DNA of 47,297 bases. Origin: Thalassotalea sp. PP2-459. GTDB taxonomy: Bacteria; Pseudomonadota; Gammaproteobacteria; Enterobacterales; Alteromonadaceae. The DNA lies in contig NZ_MKQD01000036.1 of the NCBI RefSeq assembly GCF_001913705.1, forward strand, positions 1-47,297. The letters are read 5' to 3'. A model generated the notes under the pieces. That model had not been told where the DNA came from. It did no database searches and saw only the letters and a list, made by a program, of their open reading frames with translations. The translations under genes were made by a program, and so were the position numbers. Positions 27,882 to 37,394 of this stretch are shown here, piece by piece. How positions within the stretch are numbered: the stretch's first letter is position 1; the number at the start of each line of letters is the position of its first letter.

Positions 27882-30788
27882 TTAAAATCTATAAGTTGCG
27901 CCTGCATAAAAGCGACGACCACCATAGCCATTTGCAATAAAACGATTTTTAGTATCATTGCCTAAATGACGATAGGTTTCTGACTCAGTAAGGTTGACGA
28001 CTGATGCAGAAAAAACCAAATTTTCACTAAAGTTGTAGCTGGCATTCACATCAATTTGATCGTATGTATCGTTATAGAAGTTTGTTTCCCAAGATGATAC
28101 ATATGCACCAACAGAAGGACCTTTACGGTTATATGACGCTCTTACACTGAATAAATCGTCTTCATAAAATGCTGAAAAATTCATTTGATAATCAGATGAA
28201 CCAATTAACGGTGATTCACCCACTTTATTACCATCTAGCTCAACATTTGCTTGGTTTGTATCGTTGTAGGTGTAGTTGGCATAAAAACCAAAACCATTTT
28301 CAAAGAAATGTTGCCAGGAAACCTCAATACCTGTTGACTCAGCATTCGTTCCATTAGCATTTGTTCGATAATTTCTAACAAGAAAGTTCTCGCCACCGGC
28401 AGAAACAGTCTGGTTACCTGCTGTTTCTATAATAAACTCACGAACAGGCACACTACGAGTAACATCTAAAATCAGCGGTACAACAAAGTTGTCTACATCT
28501 TTTTTGAAAACAGCGATACTGGCGCCTGAACCTTCTCCGTAATAGTATTCTAGAGAGAGATCAAACTGCGTTGACTCTAGTGGTTTCAGACTTGAATTAC
28601 CGCCTGAACCAACCCAGCCTTCAGCATCATAAATAGGGTCAAATGCGGTTTCTAATGAACGATCAGCAGAGTACTCACTTGAGGTGTAAGTAAGTGTTTG
28701 AAAATCACCTAAATCTTGATAAGCAGGACGTGAAATTACTTTAGCCGCAGCGCCACGCATTACCCAAGAGTCATTGATATCCCAGACAATATTAAAACTT
28801 GGTAGCACATGGGTTTGCTTATTAACTTTATCATTGAGGATGAACTCTTCTGGGCGTCCTTGATCTTGACTTATTTCATTACCATCAGCATCTTTATAAT
28901 CTAATCGATACACAACTTTGTCAGTTGCAGAGCTCGTGGTTTCAGTTTCTACAAATCTCAAACCAAAATTACCACGCAGATCATTATATTTATAATCAGC
29001 CTGTATATAAGCAGATAAAATATCTTCTTCTACTTCATAAATAAAGTTTGGCTCTTTGCGCGTATATCTTTGGAAATTACTGTTAAGAATTTCCTCATAT
29101 TTATGCCAATCAACCGCTGGAAATAAATTAGTATTAATAACATCTGATAAATTTTCTAATGGTTTATCCGCTAATACATCAACTATTAATGGGATACCAC
29201 CATTTCTTGAATAATCATCATCAAGAGTAATGCCATTACCGGCTTCTGCTGCCGCAACATCAAAATCTTTATCAAGGTAGAAAGTATTACGAGTATCTCT
29301 GTGAATTTTCCCTTGACGATATTTAATACCAAAATGCAATGTTTCAATCATTTTATAATCAAGTGTATATTCTACGTCAAGTTGAGCATAATCTTCTTCT
29401 TGTGTACCAGTAACAAAACTAGAGTCTGTTGCACCTACATCAGGATCACCACCTATGCCAGCCTGAAGGTTATTAAACATTTCAGGATCCATATACGTGG
29501 TTAATTGTTGTCCCGTTAAATCATAACCATAAAAAGTCGAGGCCTCTTTAGGGTAATAAGCAGCTCGATATTTTTGAGAAGGTCCACCTTCAGCTTCTGT
29601 ACGACCAAAGACAAATTTTGCAGTGTAATCATCGCCTTCATATTCAACAGAAAAATCAAACGTATCTGAAGTCGATTCTTCTCGAACGTATTCACCATTG
29701 ATTCTTGGTACGTCAAACAATTGTTCTGCACCGCCCGCACCGTTTGAGTAATCAATCCCTGTTACCCATTGTGCATCTGCGTCTACCCGAACATTTGTCC
29801 AATAACTATCTTTATTATGCCATTCTGGGTATTCAAGTTGATGTAATACAGAATCTTGTCCTAATTTAAAGCCAAAATAGTTAAAACCCAATAACCATTT
29901 TTCATTCATTTGCCATTGTGCTGTAACCTGAATACCTTCTCTTTCTCTGTCTTCTTCAAGTACTTCTTGAACCATACTTTGAGCAGCGTAGCCTTCAGCA
30001 CCACCTTCCACAACTTGATTATTTTTGCGCTCTTGATATAAGAAGTTTTGGTTAATAATGTTGATACGAGAATTTTGAGCTCGGTTGGTGCGATCTTGCT
30101 TGGTATACCCGACAAGTAAGCCAAGATCTTCTGCGTCATTCTTCCACGAATAAATACCACTGAATTGTGGTTCATGCTTATCGGTAACGTCAGCATAGGT
30201 AGATTCTATATTGATAATACCAGAGTTTTTTTCCATATTGAGTGGTTTTCGAGTATGTAACAATACTGAACCACCTATACCACCTTCATCTATCCTGGCT
30301 TCTGAAGATTTGTAGACTTCCACCATTTCAATCATTGTTGAAGGAAGCAATGAGTATGAAAATGAACGGGAAGGAGTTCCAGGAGAAGAAGCGATGAAGT
30401 TTCCATTTAACTGTGTAAATGTGAAGTCAGAAGATAAACCGCGAATACTTACCGTTGCCCCCTCTCCACCACTTCGTTCAATAACGACACCTGGTACACG
30501 CTGCAATGAATCCGCTATGTTTTTATCCGGAAACTTACCAATATCTTCAGCAGTAATAGCTTCTATCGTTGAGTTAGATAGCCTTTTGATTGCCAAGTTA
30601 GCCGCTGATGATGCTCGGATACCACGAACTTCAATGACTTCTACTTGATCAGTTTTCTTTTCACTACTCTCTACTTCCTCTGCATGTACTACCCCGATTG
30701 AACACAAGATAGCAGTGCAAATGACAGATTTTTTAAAGGTTGTAGAAAAAGGGACTTTCACTGATGCCCCTACTTTGTTCGCCTTCAT
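27882..30788 (-). CDS. TonB-dependent outer-membrane receptor (glycan transporter type)
   Basis: About 968 residues from the chosen start. A signal peptide (KSVICTAILCSIGVVHA) is followed by a TonB-box-like VEVIEVRG. The plug has the block AEDIGKFPDKNIADSLQRVPGV and VSIRGLSSDF; a 22-strand barrel ends in the C-terminal Phe (RRFYAGATYRF). This FPDKNIA subgroup is the one linked to carbohydrate loci in Alteromonadales and Xanthomonadales. I chose ATG 30788 because GGGAGA lies just upstream; the in-frame ATG at 30818 has no ribosome site. It would import oligomannose glycans using TonB energy. It is the first gene of unit A, with two operators upstream. Confidence 0.93.
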   Translation of the reverse strand: MKANKVGASVKVPFSTTFKKSVICTAILCSIGVVHAEEVESSEKKTDQVEVIEVRGIRASSAANLAIKRLSNSTIEAITAEDIGKFPDKNIADSLQRVPGVVIERSGGEGATVSIRGLSSDFTFTQLNGNFIASSPGTPSRSFSYSLLPSTMIEMVEVYKSSEARIDEGGIGGSVLLHTRKPLNMEKNSGIINIESTYADVTDKHEPQFSGIYSWKNDAEDLGLLVGYTKQDRTNRAQNSRINIINQNFLYQERKNNQVVEGGAEGYAAQSMVQEVLEEDREREGIQVTAQWQMNEKWLLGFNYFGFKLGQDSVLHQLEYPEWHNKDSYWTNVRVDADAQWVTGIDYSNGAGGAEQLFDVPRINGEYVREESTSDTFDFSVEYEGDDYTAKFVFGRTEAEGGPSQKYRAAYYPKEASTFYGYDLTGQQLTTYMDPEMFNNLQAGIGGDPDVGATDSSFVTGTQEEDYAQLDVEYTLDYKMIETLHFGIKYRQGKIHRDTRNTFYLDKDFDVAAAEAGNGITLDDDYSRNGGIPLIVDVLADKPLENLSDVINTNLFPAVDWHKYEEILNSNFQRYTRKEPNFIYEVEEDILSAYIQADYKYNDLRGNFGLRFVETETTSSATDKVVYRLDYKDADGNEISQDQGRPEEFILNDKVNKQTHVLPSFNIVWDINDSWVMRGAAAKVISRPAYQDLGDFQTLTYTSSEYSADRSLETAFDPIYDAEGWVGSGGNSSLKPLESTQFDLSLEYYYGEGSGASIAVFKKDVDNFVVPLILDVTRSVPVREFIIETAGNQTVSAGGENFLVRNYRTNANGTNAESTGIEVSWQHFFENGFGFYANYTYNDTNQANVELDGNKVGESPLIGSSDYQMNFSAFYEDDLFSVRASYNRKGPSVGAYVSSWETNFYNDTYDQIDVNASYNFSENLVFSASVVNLTESETYRHLGNDTKNRFIANGYGGRRFYAGATYRF

Positions 30789-30918
30789 ATCACTCTCTCC
30801 CAAATTTATTGTTTTCATTTTTTATGATTTTATTTTTATCGGAATAATGCTCGAACATTCCTTACCACAGCTATTGGTAAAACAAAACCCATAGTAAAAC
30901 CCATTATCCCACCCTTAA

Positions 30919-30932
30919 TGTAATCGATTGCA
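30919..30932. promoter_or_regulatory. LacI-type operator, proximal site of unit A
   Basis: TGTAATCGATTGCA, a perfect match to the shared palindrome (in reverse orientation to the other copies). It lies 131 bases upstream of the chosen TonB receptor start. Confidence 0.8.
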
Positions 30933-31011
30933 TACTTGATTAATAAAAAAGCTACCTAATGCTCTGAATAAATAGCTATTTATTAAAAATATGTTTCCTT
31001 TTTACCCTAAC

Positions 31012-31025
31012 TGCAATCGATTACA
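31012..31025. promoter_or_regulatory. LacI-type operator, distal site of unit A
   Basis: TGCAATCGATTACA, a second perfect copy 93 bases (centre to centre) from the first. Paired operators at this distance, close to nine helical turns, would allow looping by a dimer-of-dimers or cooperative repression. Confidence 0.8.
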
Positions 31026-31349
31026 GTTGATTTGATATTAAATTGAAATTATTTTTCTGTCAACAGTTCATCTGTACGTTTTTTAATTCATATAAAAATA
31101 ATGAATTAGTTATTCTTTAAGTGAAAACTACATAGTAGATAAGTATAAAACAGCTAGACACAATACAGTCGCATAAGATATTCCACCTAAAAAAGTAGTA
31201 CCTAACGCTCTTTATCCAGCATTTCATAATGCCATTTCTTATATGACTCTAGCTCTTATGATGGATGTAGCCTTGAAGGATCGCTGTACCTTAAGAGCAG
31301 ATAAGCAAAATGTTAAATTGAAATTTCCTAAGAAAATACAGTAACCTCT

Positions 31350-32366
31350 TTATGTATAACTTGACGTTACTTGTCCAGAGCTTTCCCGTTCCAATAAGCT
31401 GAAAGGAACAATTTCCCTGTCTTTAATCAGGGGTTGATTTTTAATTTGCTTAAGCACAACTTCAACCGCTTTACGGCCCATTTCATAAGCAGGTTGGTCG
31501 ATGGTCGTTAAGGGCGGATCAACATAGGCGGATACTTTAATATTATCAAAACCAACAACTGAAATGTCTTCCGGTACTGATAAACCTTGTCTTTTAATTT
31601 CGTGGATAGCACCGATTGCAATATCATCATTAAAACAAAAAATAGCCGTTGGCCTATCTTTATGAGCTAACAGCTCCCTAGCTCCTGCTTCGCCAGCCTC
31701 AATGCTATACTCACCACCAACGATCAACGCGGCATCAAGAGCTATTTTCTCTTCTTGTAAGACACTTTTTATGCCGCCTAAGCGATCCCGATAAATTTGA
31801 CTTTCTTTTTGACCACCTATCACGCCAAAATTTCTATGCCCGTAGCTCACTAAATGATTCGCTAATGCTCTACATGCTGAGTAATTATCTAGTTCCACCA
31901 CCGGATATTGTTTTTTTGATACGATTCGCTCACATACACTTACCATAGGAATATTTTCGGCAAGATCCTGATCACTTTTAGAAAAAGGAAAAGAATGATC
32001 TAGATGTATCAACCCATCAGCTCGGTTAGATAATACCATACCAGCATATTCATGCTCACGAGCAGGATCACCTTGCGTATCTCCTAATAACACCGAATAA
32101 CCACTTTCTTGAGCCGCTTGTTCAATTCCTTGAATAATCTTTAAAAAGAAAGGGTTAGAAAGATTAGGTACAAGGATAACGAGAGAATTAGAGCGACCTG
32201 TTTTTACGCTTGATGCTAATACATTAGGACGATAACCAGCCTCTGCAATTGCTTTAAAGATTCGCTCTCTCGTATTAACATTTACCATATCAGGGTTTTT
32301 TAATGCTCTGGATACTGTCGCTGTAGAAACACCAGCGAGTTGACAAACTTTTTTTATTGTTGACAT
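31350..32366 (-). CDS. LacI-family transcriptional regulator of the N-glycan/mannose locus
   Basis: 338 residues from the chosen start. The N-terminal helix-turn-helix and hinge are canonical: [20 protein letters not shown], then [20 protein letters not shown] periplasmic-binding-like effector domain follows ([48 protein letters not shown]). The start at 32366 gives the normal LacI N-terminus; an upstream in-frame ATG at 32417 would add 17 residues without family support. It sits between the oppositely transcribed units. The effector is probably mannose, a mannose phosphate or a small mannoside. A near-match operator in its own promoter suggests autoregulation. Confidence 0.93.
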   Translation of the reverse strand: MSTIKKVCQLAGVSTATVSRALKNPDMVNVNTRERIFKAIAEAGYRPNVLASSVKTGRSNSLVILVPNLSNPFFLKIIQGIEQAAQESGYSVLLGDTQGDPAREHEYAGMVLSNRADGLIHLDHSFPFSKSDQDLAENIPMVSVCERIVSKKQYPVVELDNYSACRALANHLVSYGHRNFGVIGGQKESQIYRDRLGGIKSVLQEEKIALDAALIVGGEYSIEAGEAGARELLAHKDRPTAIFCFNDDIAIGAIHEIKRQGLSVPEDISVVGFDNIKVSAYVDPPLTTIDQPAYEMGRKAVEVVLKQIKNQPLIKDREIVPFSLLERESSGQVTSSYT

Positions 32367-32412
32367 TGTTTCACGTACCCCCCAAAAGTAAATTGTAAAC
32401 TCGGAACAAAAA

Positions 32413-32426
32413 TGCAACCGATAACA
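32413..32426. promoter_or_regulatory. degenerate LacI-type operator upstream of the regulator gene
   Basis: TGCAACCGATAACA matches the locus palindrome at 12 of 14 positions. It lies 46 bases upstream of the regulator start, a position suited to autoregulation. The two mismatches suggest weaker binding. Confidence 0.5.
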
Positions 32427-32600
32427 TCTATGTCAAATTATCCGTTTATAATTTGACATAATATCGCATTAAATTCTATGGCATTCATTAAATTTTAATA
32501 GCTATACATAAGAATTTCCTAATTATTTTTAACTTGTTTAAAGTCAGAGACACAAATCTCTATTGAATTAAATAAATTCATCGTATAACATCTTAAAAGA

Positions 32601-32614
32601 TGCAATCGATTACA
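32601..32614. promoter_or_regulatory. LacI-type operator in front of unit C
   Basis: TGCAATCGATTACA, a perfect palindrome copy 88 bases upstream of the first GH92 start of unit C. Confidence 0.8.
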
Positions 32615-32702
32615 TAGTAATATTCCATCTATGAATGCCTTGATGGAAAAATAAAAAAACTATAAATAAAACAACAAACTAATAAAAGATGAAGACTCAA
32701 TA

Positions 32703-35039
32703 ATGAACAAGTCAACCTACTTTTTATGCTTAGCTTCTGTATTGCTGTTTGGCTGTGGCCAACAACACTCAGTGAAAGTCCAAAAACCGGCAATACAGAA
32801 TTTGAATATTGTTAAAGAAGATTTAGTACAATATGTAAACCCGCTAATGGGGACAGATTCCAAATTTAGCTTATCAAATGGCAACACCTACCCTGCAATA
32901 GCAACGCCATGGGGCATGAATTTTTGGACGCCAATGACCGCTAAAATGGGTGATGGATGGACTTATAAGTACTCTGACAATAAAATTAGAGGCATTAAAC
33001 AAACCCACCAACCTAGCCCTTGGCTAAATGATTATGCCGCTTTCTCTTTAATGGCAGTAACCGGTGAGTTAAAGTTTCAGGAAGATAAACGAGCATCTTG
33101 GTTTTCACATAAAGCAGAAACATCATCACCGCACTATTATCAAGTATATCTAGCTGACTACGATGTAAACGTTGAAGTTGCGCCAACAGAACGCGCTGCA
33201 CATTTTAAGTTTACTTTCCCAGAAACTGATAACGCTTATATAACTTTAGACGCATTTAATAAAGGCTCTATGGTAAAAATTATTCCTGAACAGCGTAAAA
33301 TTATTGGCTATGCTCGGAATAACCATGGCGGCGTACCTGAAAATTTCCATAATTATTTTGTTGCTCAATTCGATAAAGACTTCGAACTCACACACACTTG
33401 GAGAGATGAATGGCAACTTGTTGAAAGCTCTACTGACAGTGAAGGCGATCATGTTGGTGCCATTATTGGTTTCAAAACTCAAAAAGGGGAAACTGTTCAT
33501 GTAAAAGTGGCGTCTTCTTTTATTAGTGCTGAACAAGCAGAACTTAATTTAACAAGGGAAATTGGTAATGACAGCTTTGCAGCAACCAAAGTCAAAGCAC
33601 ATCAGGCATGGCAAACCGAGCTTTCTCGCTTAAGAATTGAAGATGACAATGTTGAAGACGTACGTACTTTTTATTCGGCACTTTATCGCGTTTTATTATT
33701 CCCACGGAAATTTTACGAGTACGACCAAAACAATCAAATAGTACACTATAGCCCTTACAATGGTGAGGTTTTACCTGGGTATATGTTCACAGACAATGGA
33801 TTTTGGGACACATTCCGTGCAGTATTTCCCTTCTTTACCTTAATGTATCCATCAATGGATGCACAAATAATGGAAGGCCTAGCAAATACCTATAAAGAAT
33901 CTGGTTGGTTACCTGAGTGGGCAAGTCCTGGTCATCGTGGTGTCATGATAGGCTCTAATTCAGCGATTAATATTGCCGATGCATACATAAAAGGGATAAG
34001 AGGGTTTGATATTGACACCTTATATGAAGCAATTATCAAAAATGCGACTGTCAATGAAGGCCGCCCGGTAAGCTCTGTCGGTCGTGAAGGCGTTGATTAC
34101 TATAATAAACTTGGCTACGTTCCTTACGATGTTGATATTCATGAAAATGCCGCACGAACGCTTGAATATGCTTTCGCAGATTTTAATATTTCAAAATTAG
34201 CAACATTGCTTGGCAAAACAAAAGACGCTGACTTGTACCGTGAAAAAGCATACAACTACACTCATGTTTTTGATCCAGATACTAAATGGATGCGCGGCAA
34301 AAACCAAGATGGTAGCTTTCAATCTCCCTTTAATCCATTGAAGTGGGGAGACGCTTTCACTGAAGGGAATAGCTTGCATTATACTTGGTCAGTTTTCCAA
34401 GATATTGAAGGCCTCAAGCAACTAATGGGTGGTAATGATGCATTTGTTGCCAAATTAGATGAAGTATTTTCAATGCCACCAAAATTTGATGATTCATACT
34501 ACGGATTTACGATTCATGAAATAAGAGAAATGCAAATTGTTAATATGGGTAATTATGCTCATGGAAACCAGCCTATTCAACATATGTTGTACCTGTACAA
34601 TTATGCGGGGCAGCCCTGGAAAGGACAAACTAAACTTAGAGATGTAATGAACAAGCTCTACTCCGCAACACCAGATGGATACGCTGGTGATGAAGATAAT
34701 GGACAAACGTCAGCATGGTACATTTTTAGTTCGCTAGGTTTTTATCCCGTCACTCCAGGTACCACTCAGTATGTTATCGGAAGTCCATTGTTCGATAAAG
34801 TTACCATGACGCTTGAAGACGGCAAGCAATTTGTGATTACGGCTAAGGATAATCTAAAGCAAAATCATTTTATTCAATCAAGCTCATTAAATGGAAAAAC
34901 CTATAATAAAAGTTGGTTAGATCATCATCAAATCCAAGCAGGTGGTTCGCTAGAATTTTCAATGGGAGAAACCCCCAACAAACAATGGGCAAATGCTAAA
35001 GACTCTATACCTTATTCACTGTCTACAGAGAAAAAATGA
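32703..35039 (+). CDS. GH92-family lipoprotein with Gln at the general-acid position, candidate mannosyl-phosphate phosphodiesterase
   Basis: 778 residues, lipobox LLFGC (Cys18). GH92 blocks are present: YVNPLMGTDSKFSLSNGNTYPA, WGMNFWTPM, FWDTFRAVFPFF, WLPEWASPGHRGVMIG and DGYAGDEDNGQTSAWY. The acid motif HGNE-x-HH of the other enzymes here is HGNQPIQH, with Gln623 replacing Glu. In GH92 a Glu-to-Gln change at this position is known from the Cellulosimicrobium enzyme that uncaps Man-alpha-1-phospho-6-Man, where the phosphate leaving group needs no acid. This enzyme may therefore act on mannosyl-phosphate caps (yeast-type mannan) or another good leaving group. It is the first gene of unit C, 88 bases downstream of the operator. 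Confidence 0.85.
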   Translation: MNKSTYFLCLASVLLFGCGQQHSVKVQKPAIQNLNIVKEDLVQYVNPLMGTDSKFSLSNGNTYPAIATPWGMNFWTPMTAKMGDGWTYKYSDNKIRGIKQTHQPSPWLNDYAAFSLMAVTGELKFQEDKRASWFSHKAETSSPHYYQVYLADYDVNVEVAPTERAAHFKFTFPETDNAYITLDAFNKGSMVKIIPEQRKIIGYARNNHGGVPENFHNYFVAQFDKDFELTHTWRDEWQLVESSTDSEGDHVGAIIGFKTQKGETVHVKVASSFISAEQAELNLTREIGNDSFAATKVKAHQAWQTELSRLRIEDDNVEDVRTFYSALYRVLLFPRKFYEYDQNNQIVHYSPYNGEVLPGYMFTDNGFWDTFRAVFPFFTLMYPSMDAQIMEGLANTYKESGWLPEWASPGHRGVMIGSNSAINIADAYIKGIRGFDIDTLYEAIIKNATVNEGRPVSSVGREGVDYYNKLGYVPYDVDIHENAARTLEYAFADFNISKLATLLGKTKDADLYREKAYNYTHVFDPDTKWMRGKNQDGSFQSPFNPLKWGDAFTEGNSLHYTWSVFQDIEGLKQLMGGNDAFVAKLDEVFSMPPKFDDSYYGFTIHEIREMQIVNMGNYAHGNQPIQHMLYLYNYAGQPWKGQTKLRDVMNKLYSATPDGYAGDEDNGQTSAWYIFSSLGFYPVTPGTTQYVIGSPLFDKVTMTLEDGKQFVITAKDNLKQNHFIQSSSLNGKTYNKSWLDHHQIQAGGSLEFSMGETPNKQWANAKDSIPYSLSTEKK

Positions 35040-35136
35040 TGAAAAGTCTTGATAGCAACATTAACCGTTATTAGTCGAAAAAAATCACCTAGTGACGCTA
35101 TTTTAACAACAACCAAAAACGAATAAAGGCAATAAT

Positions 35137-36396
35137 ATGGCTGGAAACATTCCAACGGGGAATACATTTAAAGCAACAGGAGCAATGAATACTAAATTTG
35201 CTTTTATTGCGATGACAACCTTGTTTTTTATCTGGGGATTTATTACTGCATTAAATGACATTTTAATTCCTCATTTAAAAGCGGCATTTGATCTTAACTA
35301 CACTGAAGCAATGTTGGTGCAATTTTGCTTTTTTGGTGCTTACTTTATTATCTCTCCTTTCGCGGGTAAATTAATTGAGAAAGTAGGTTATCAACGTGGC
35401 ATCATTATTGGTTTACTTACCATTGCAGCTGGTTGCCTCTTGTTTTATCCAGCAGCAGAAGTTGAAATTTATGCCATTTTCCTACTTGGCTTATTTATTC
35501 TTGCTAGCGGCGTCACAATATTGCAAGTATCAGCCAACCCATATGTCGCGATCCTGGGTTCAGAAACAACAGCAGCTAGTCGCCTCAATTTAGCGCAAGC
35601 TATTAATTCTTTAGGTCATACTTTAGGCCCTGCATTTGGTGCAGCACTTATATTTGGTGGTACAGCGACAATCATAGCCGCAACGGCAGTTCAGTTACCT
35701 TATTTAATTTTAGCCAGTGTCATGATAATTACAGCGGTGATATTTAGTCGTATACAACTTCCAGTTATTACTGACGTTGAAACAACAGATACCACAGAAG
35801 CGCCTAATGATTCTGTTTTTAAACACCCTCCACTTTTGTTTGGTACCTTAGCTATCTTTTTGTATGTAGGGGCAGAAGTCTCTATCGGTAGCTTTCTCGT
35901 TAATTTTTTTGCAGAAAGTCATATTGGTGGTTTAAGTGAGCATGAAGCCAGTAAAATGGTGTCATATTATTGGGGTGCGGCCATGATCGGACGTTTTATT
36001 GGTGCCGCTTTAATGAGAATCATTAGACCATCATTTTTATTAGCCTTTAATGCCATGATGGTTATTTTACTGATCACTTTAACTGTTAACAGTAGTGGTC
36101 AAACTGCGATGTGGGCGATCCTCAGTGTAGGTTTTTTCAACTCAATTATGTTTCCTACTATCTTTACCTTAGCCATTAAAGGACTCGGTCCATTAACCGG
36201 TCGAGGGTCTGGCTTATTATGCCAAGCAATTGTCGGAGGTGCGGTTATTCCAATGCTTCAAGGCGTTGCAGCTGACGTAACATCAGTACAGGCTAGCTTT
36301 ATCGTACCTGCTTTTGCTTATGTTTATATCGCTTGGTACGCACTAAAAGGCTCTAAAAGTACGAATATCAACAATGCAGCAGAGGTAAAAGCATGA
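35137..36396 (+). CDS. FucP/GluP-type sugar:proton symporter (MFS), mannose importer candidate
   Basis: 419 residues with 12 membrane helices. FFIWGFITALNDILIPHLK near residue 30 is the FucP-family signature containing the substrate-binding Asn-Asp. FFGAYFIISPFAGKL and LQVSANPYVAILG are also typical. In gammaproteobacteria such permeases carry glucose, mannose, GlcNAc or fucose. Its stop overlaps the fructokinase start (ATGA), and an AGE isomerase follows, which favours mannose. Substrate is inference. Confidence 0.88.
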   Translation: MAGNIPTGNTFKATGAMNTKFAFIAMTTLFFIWGFITALNDILIPHLKAAFDLNYTEAMLVQFCFFGAYFIISPFAGKLIEKVGYQRGIIIGLLTIAAGCLLFYPAAEVEIYAIFLLGLFILASGVTILQVSANPYVAILGSETTAASRLNLAQAINSLGHTLGPAFGAALIFGGTATIIAATAVQLPYLILASVMIITAVIFSRIQLPVITDVETTDTTEAPNDSVFKHPPLLFGTLAIFLYVGAEVSIGSFLVNFFAESHIGGLSEHEASKMVSYYWGAAMIGRFIGAALMRIIRPSFLLAFNAMMVILLITLTVNSSGQTAMWAILSVGFFNSIMFPTIFTLAIKGLGPLTGRGSGLLCQAIVGGAVIPMLQGVAADVTSVQASFIVPAFAYVYIAWYALKGSKSTNINNAAEVKA

Positions 36397-37367
36397 AACC
36401 CGTCTTATGTTTTGGCGAAGCGCTAATCGATTTTTTAAATACAGGAAAGCAAGAAGACGGTCCCCTTGTTTTGAATAACTATCGCCAATATCCAGGTGGT
36501 GCGCCAGCAAATGCTGCGGTAGCTGTAGCCAAACTTGGCGGTAAAGCATTATTTGCAGGTCAAGTAGGTAATGATGCCTTTGGTCACTTTCTAGAACAAG
36601 CATTGATAGAATATGGCGTTGATACTCAGTTTTTAACCAAGCACCCTAGCGCCAAAACGGCGCTAGCATTTGTTATGCTAGACAGTGAAGGTGACAGAAG
36701 CTTTTCTTTTTATCGTGATGGTTCCGCAGATGTGCTTTTTAGTGAACAGCAGATTGATGATAAATGGTATGAAGATCAACCTTTATTTCACTTTTGTAGC
36801 AATACACTAACTGACAAAAGCATAGCGATAGCAACTAAAGCTGCCGTTACACGAGCAAAAGCGAAGCAGTCATTGGTAAGTTTTGATGTTAATTTACGTC
36901 ATAATTTATGGTCTACTGGCCAAGCTAATGTACAATTAGTTAATGAACTCGTTTATATCTCAGATATTGTTAAGTTCTCACGTGATGAATTAGAGTACCT
37001 CGCCCAAGGGAACAATCAAACTTACATTCAATCCTGTCTTGATAACGGTGTCTCATTGTTAGTTATTACTGATGGCGAGCATCCAATTGAGTTTTACTCA
37101 ACCATTGGACAAGACACAATACCAGTACCTGATATTAAAGCTGTAGATACCACAGCAGGCGGCGATGCATTTAGCGGTTCTCTGCTATTTGCATTAAGTA
37201 AATTGTCAGAACCAAAAACTGCGCTGTTTTCAATGGATATACTTAGAGAGTTAATTACGTTTGCGTCAAACTGTGGTGCTCATACAGTAACTTTACCAGG
37301 CGCATTTCCTGCCCTACCTCGCTTTAGTGATATAGAACAACATTGGCCAACAGATCTTTATCTATAA
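36393..37367 (+). CDS. PfkB-family fructokinase
   Basis: 324 residues of the ribokinase/PfkB fold. The N-terminus VLCFGEALIDFL and the YPGGAPANAAVAVAKLGG block are those of bacterial ScrK-type fructokinases. The C-terminal signature is VDTTAGGDAFSGSLL, with the catalytic Asp in GGD. It would convert fructose to fructose-6-phosphate with ATP. Its ATG overlaps the permease stop by four bases, and the AGE-family gene follows at once, so the intended substrate is probably fructose made from mannose. Confidence 0.88.
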   Translation: MKPVLCFGEALIDFLNTGKQEDGPLVLNNYRQYPGGAPANAAVAVAKLGGKALFAGQVGNDAFGHFLEQALIEYGVDTQFLTKHPSAKTALAFVMLDSEGDRSFSFYRDGSADVLFSEQQIDDKWYEDQPLFHFCSNTLTDKSIAIATKAAVTRAKAKQSLVSFDVNLRHNLWSTGQANVQLVNELVYISDIVKFSRDELEYLAQGNNQTYIQSCLDNGVSLLVITDGEHPIEFYSTIGQDTIPVPDIKAVDTTAGGDAFSGSLLFALSKLSEPKTALFSMDILRELITFASNCGAHTVTLPGAFPALPRFSDIEQHWPTDLYL

Positions 37368-37394
37368 CCATTGATACCCGATTTGGAGAGAAAT

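Larger units (their letters stand above)
30789..31349. promoter_or_regulatory. regulatory interval between the TonB receptor and lacI-type genes
   Basis: A 561-base gap. It holds the TonB receptor promoter region and two perfect operator palindromes (30919-30932 and 31012-31025). The part nearer the regulator gene (31177-31344) contains a plus-strand frame of 56 codons whose first ATG is at 31243, giving 33 residues (MTLALMMDVALKDR...). I do not recognise it and see no ribosome site, so I do not call it a gene. Confidence 0.6.
32367..32702. promoter_or_regulatory. divergent promoter interval between the regulator gene and unit C
   Basis: A 336-base AT-rich gap with divergent promoters for the lacI-type gene (minus) and the first GH92 gene of unit C (plus). 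It holds the degenerate operator at 32413 and the perfect operator at 32601. I see no other gene or RNA in it. Confidence 0.65.

Noticed and set aside
31243-31344. 33-residue plus-strand frame (MTLALMMDVALKDR...) in the gap before the regulator gene
   Set aside because: No ribosome site, no recognised family, and it runs toward the convergent regulator gene; kept only as a note in the interval entry.
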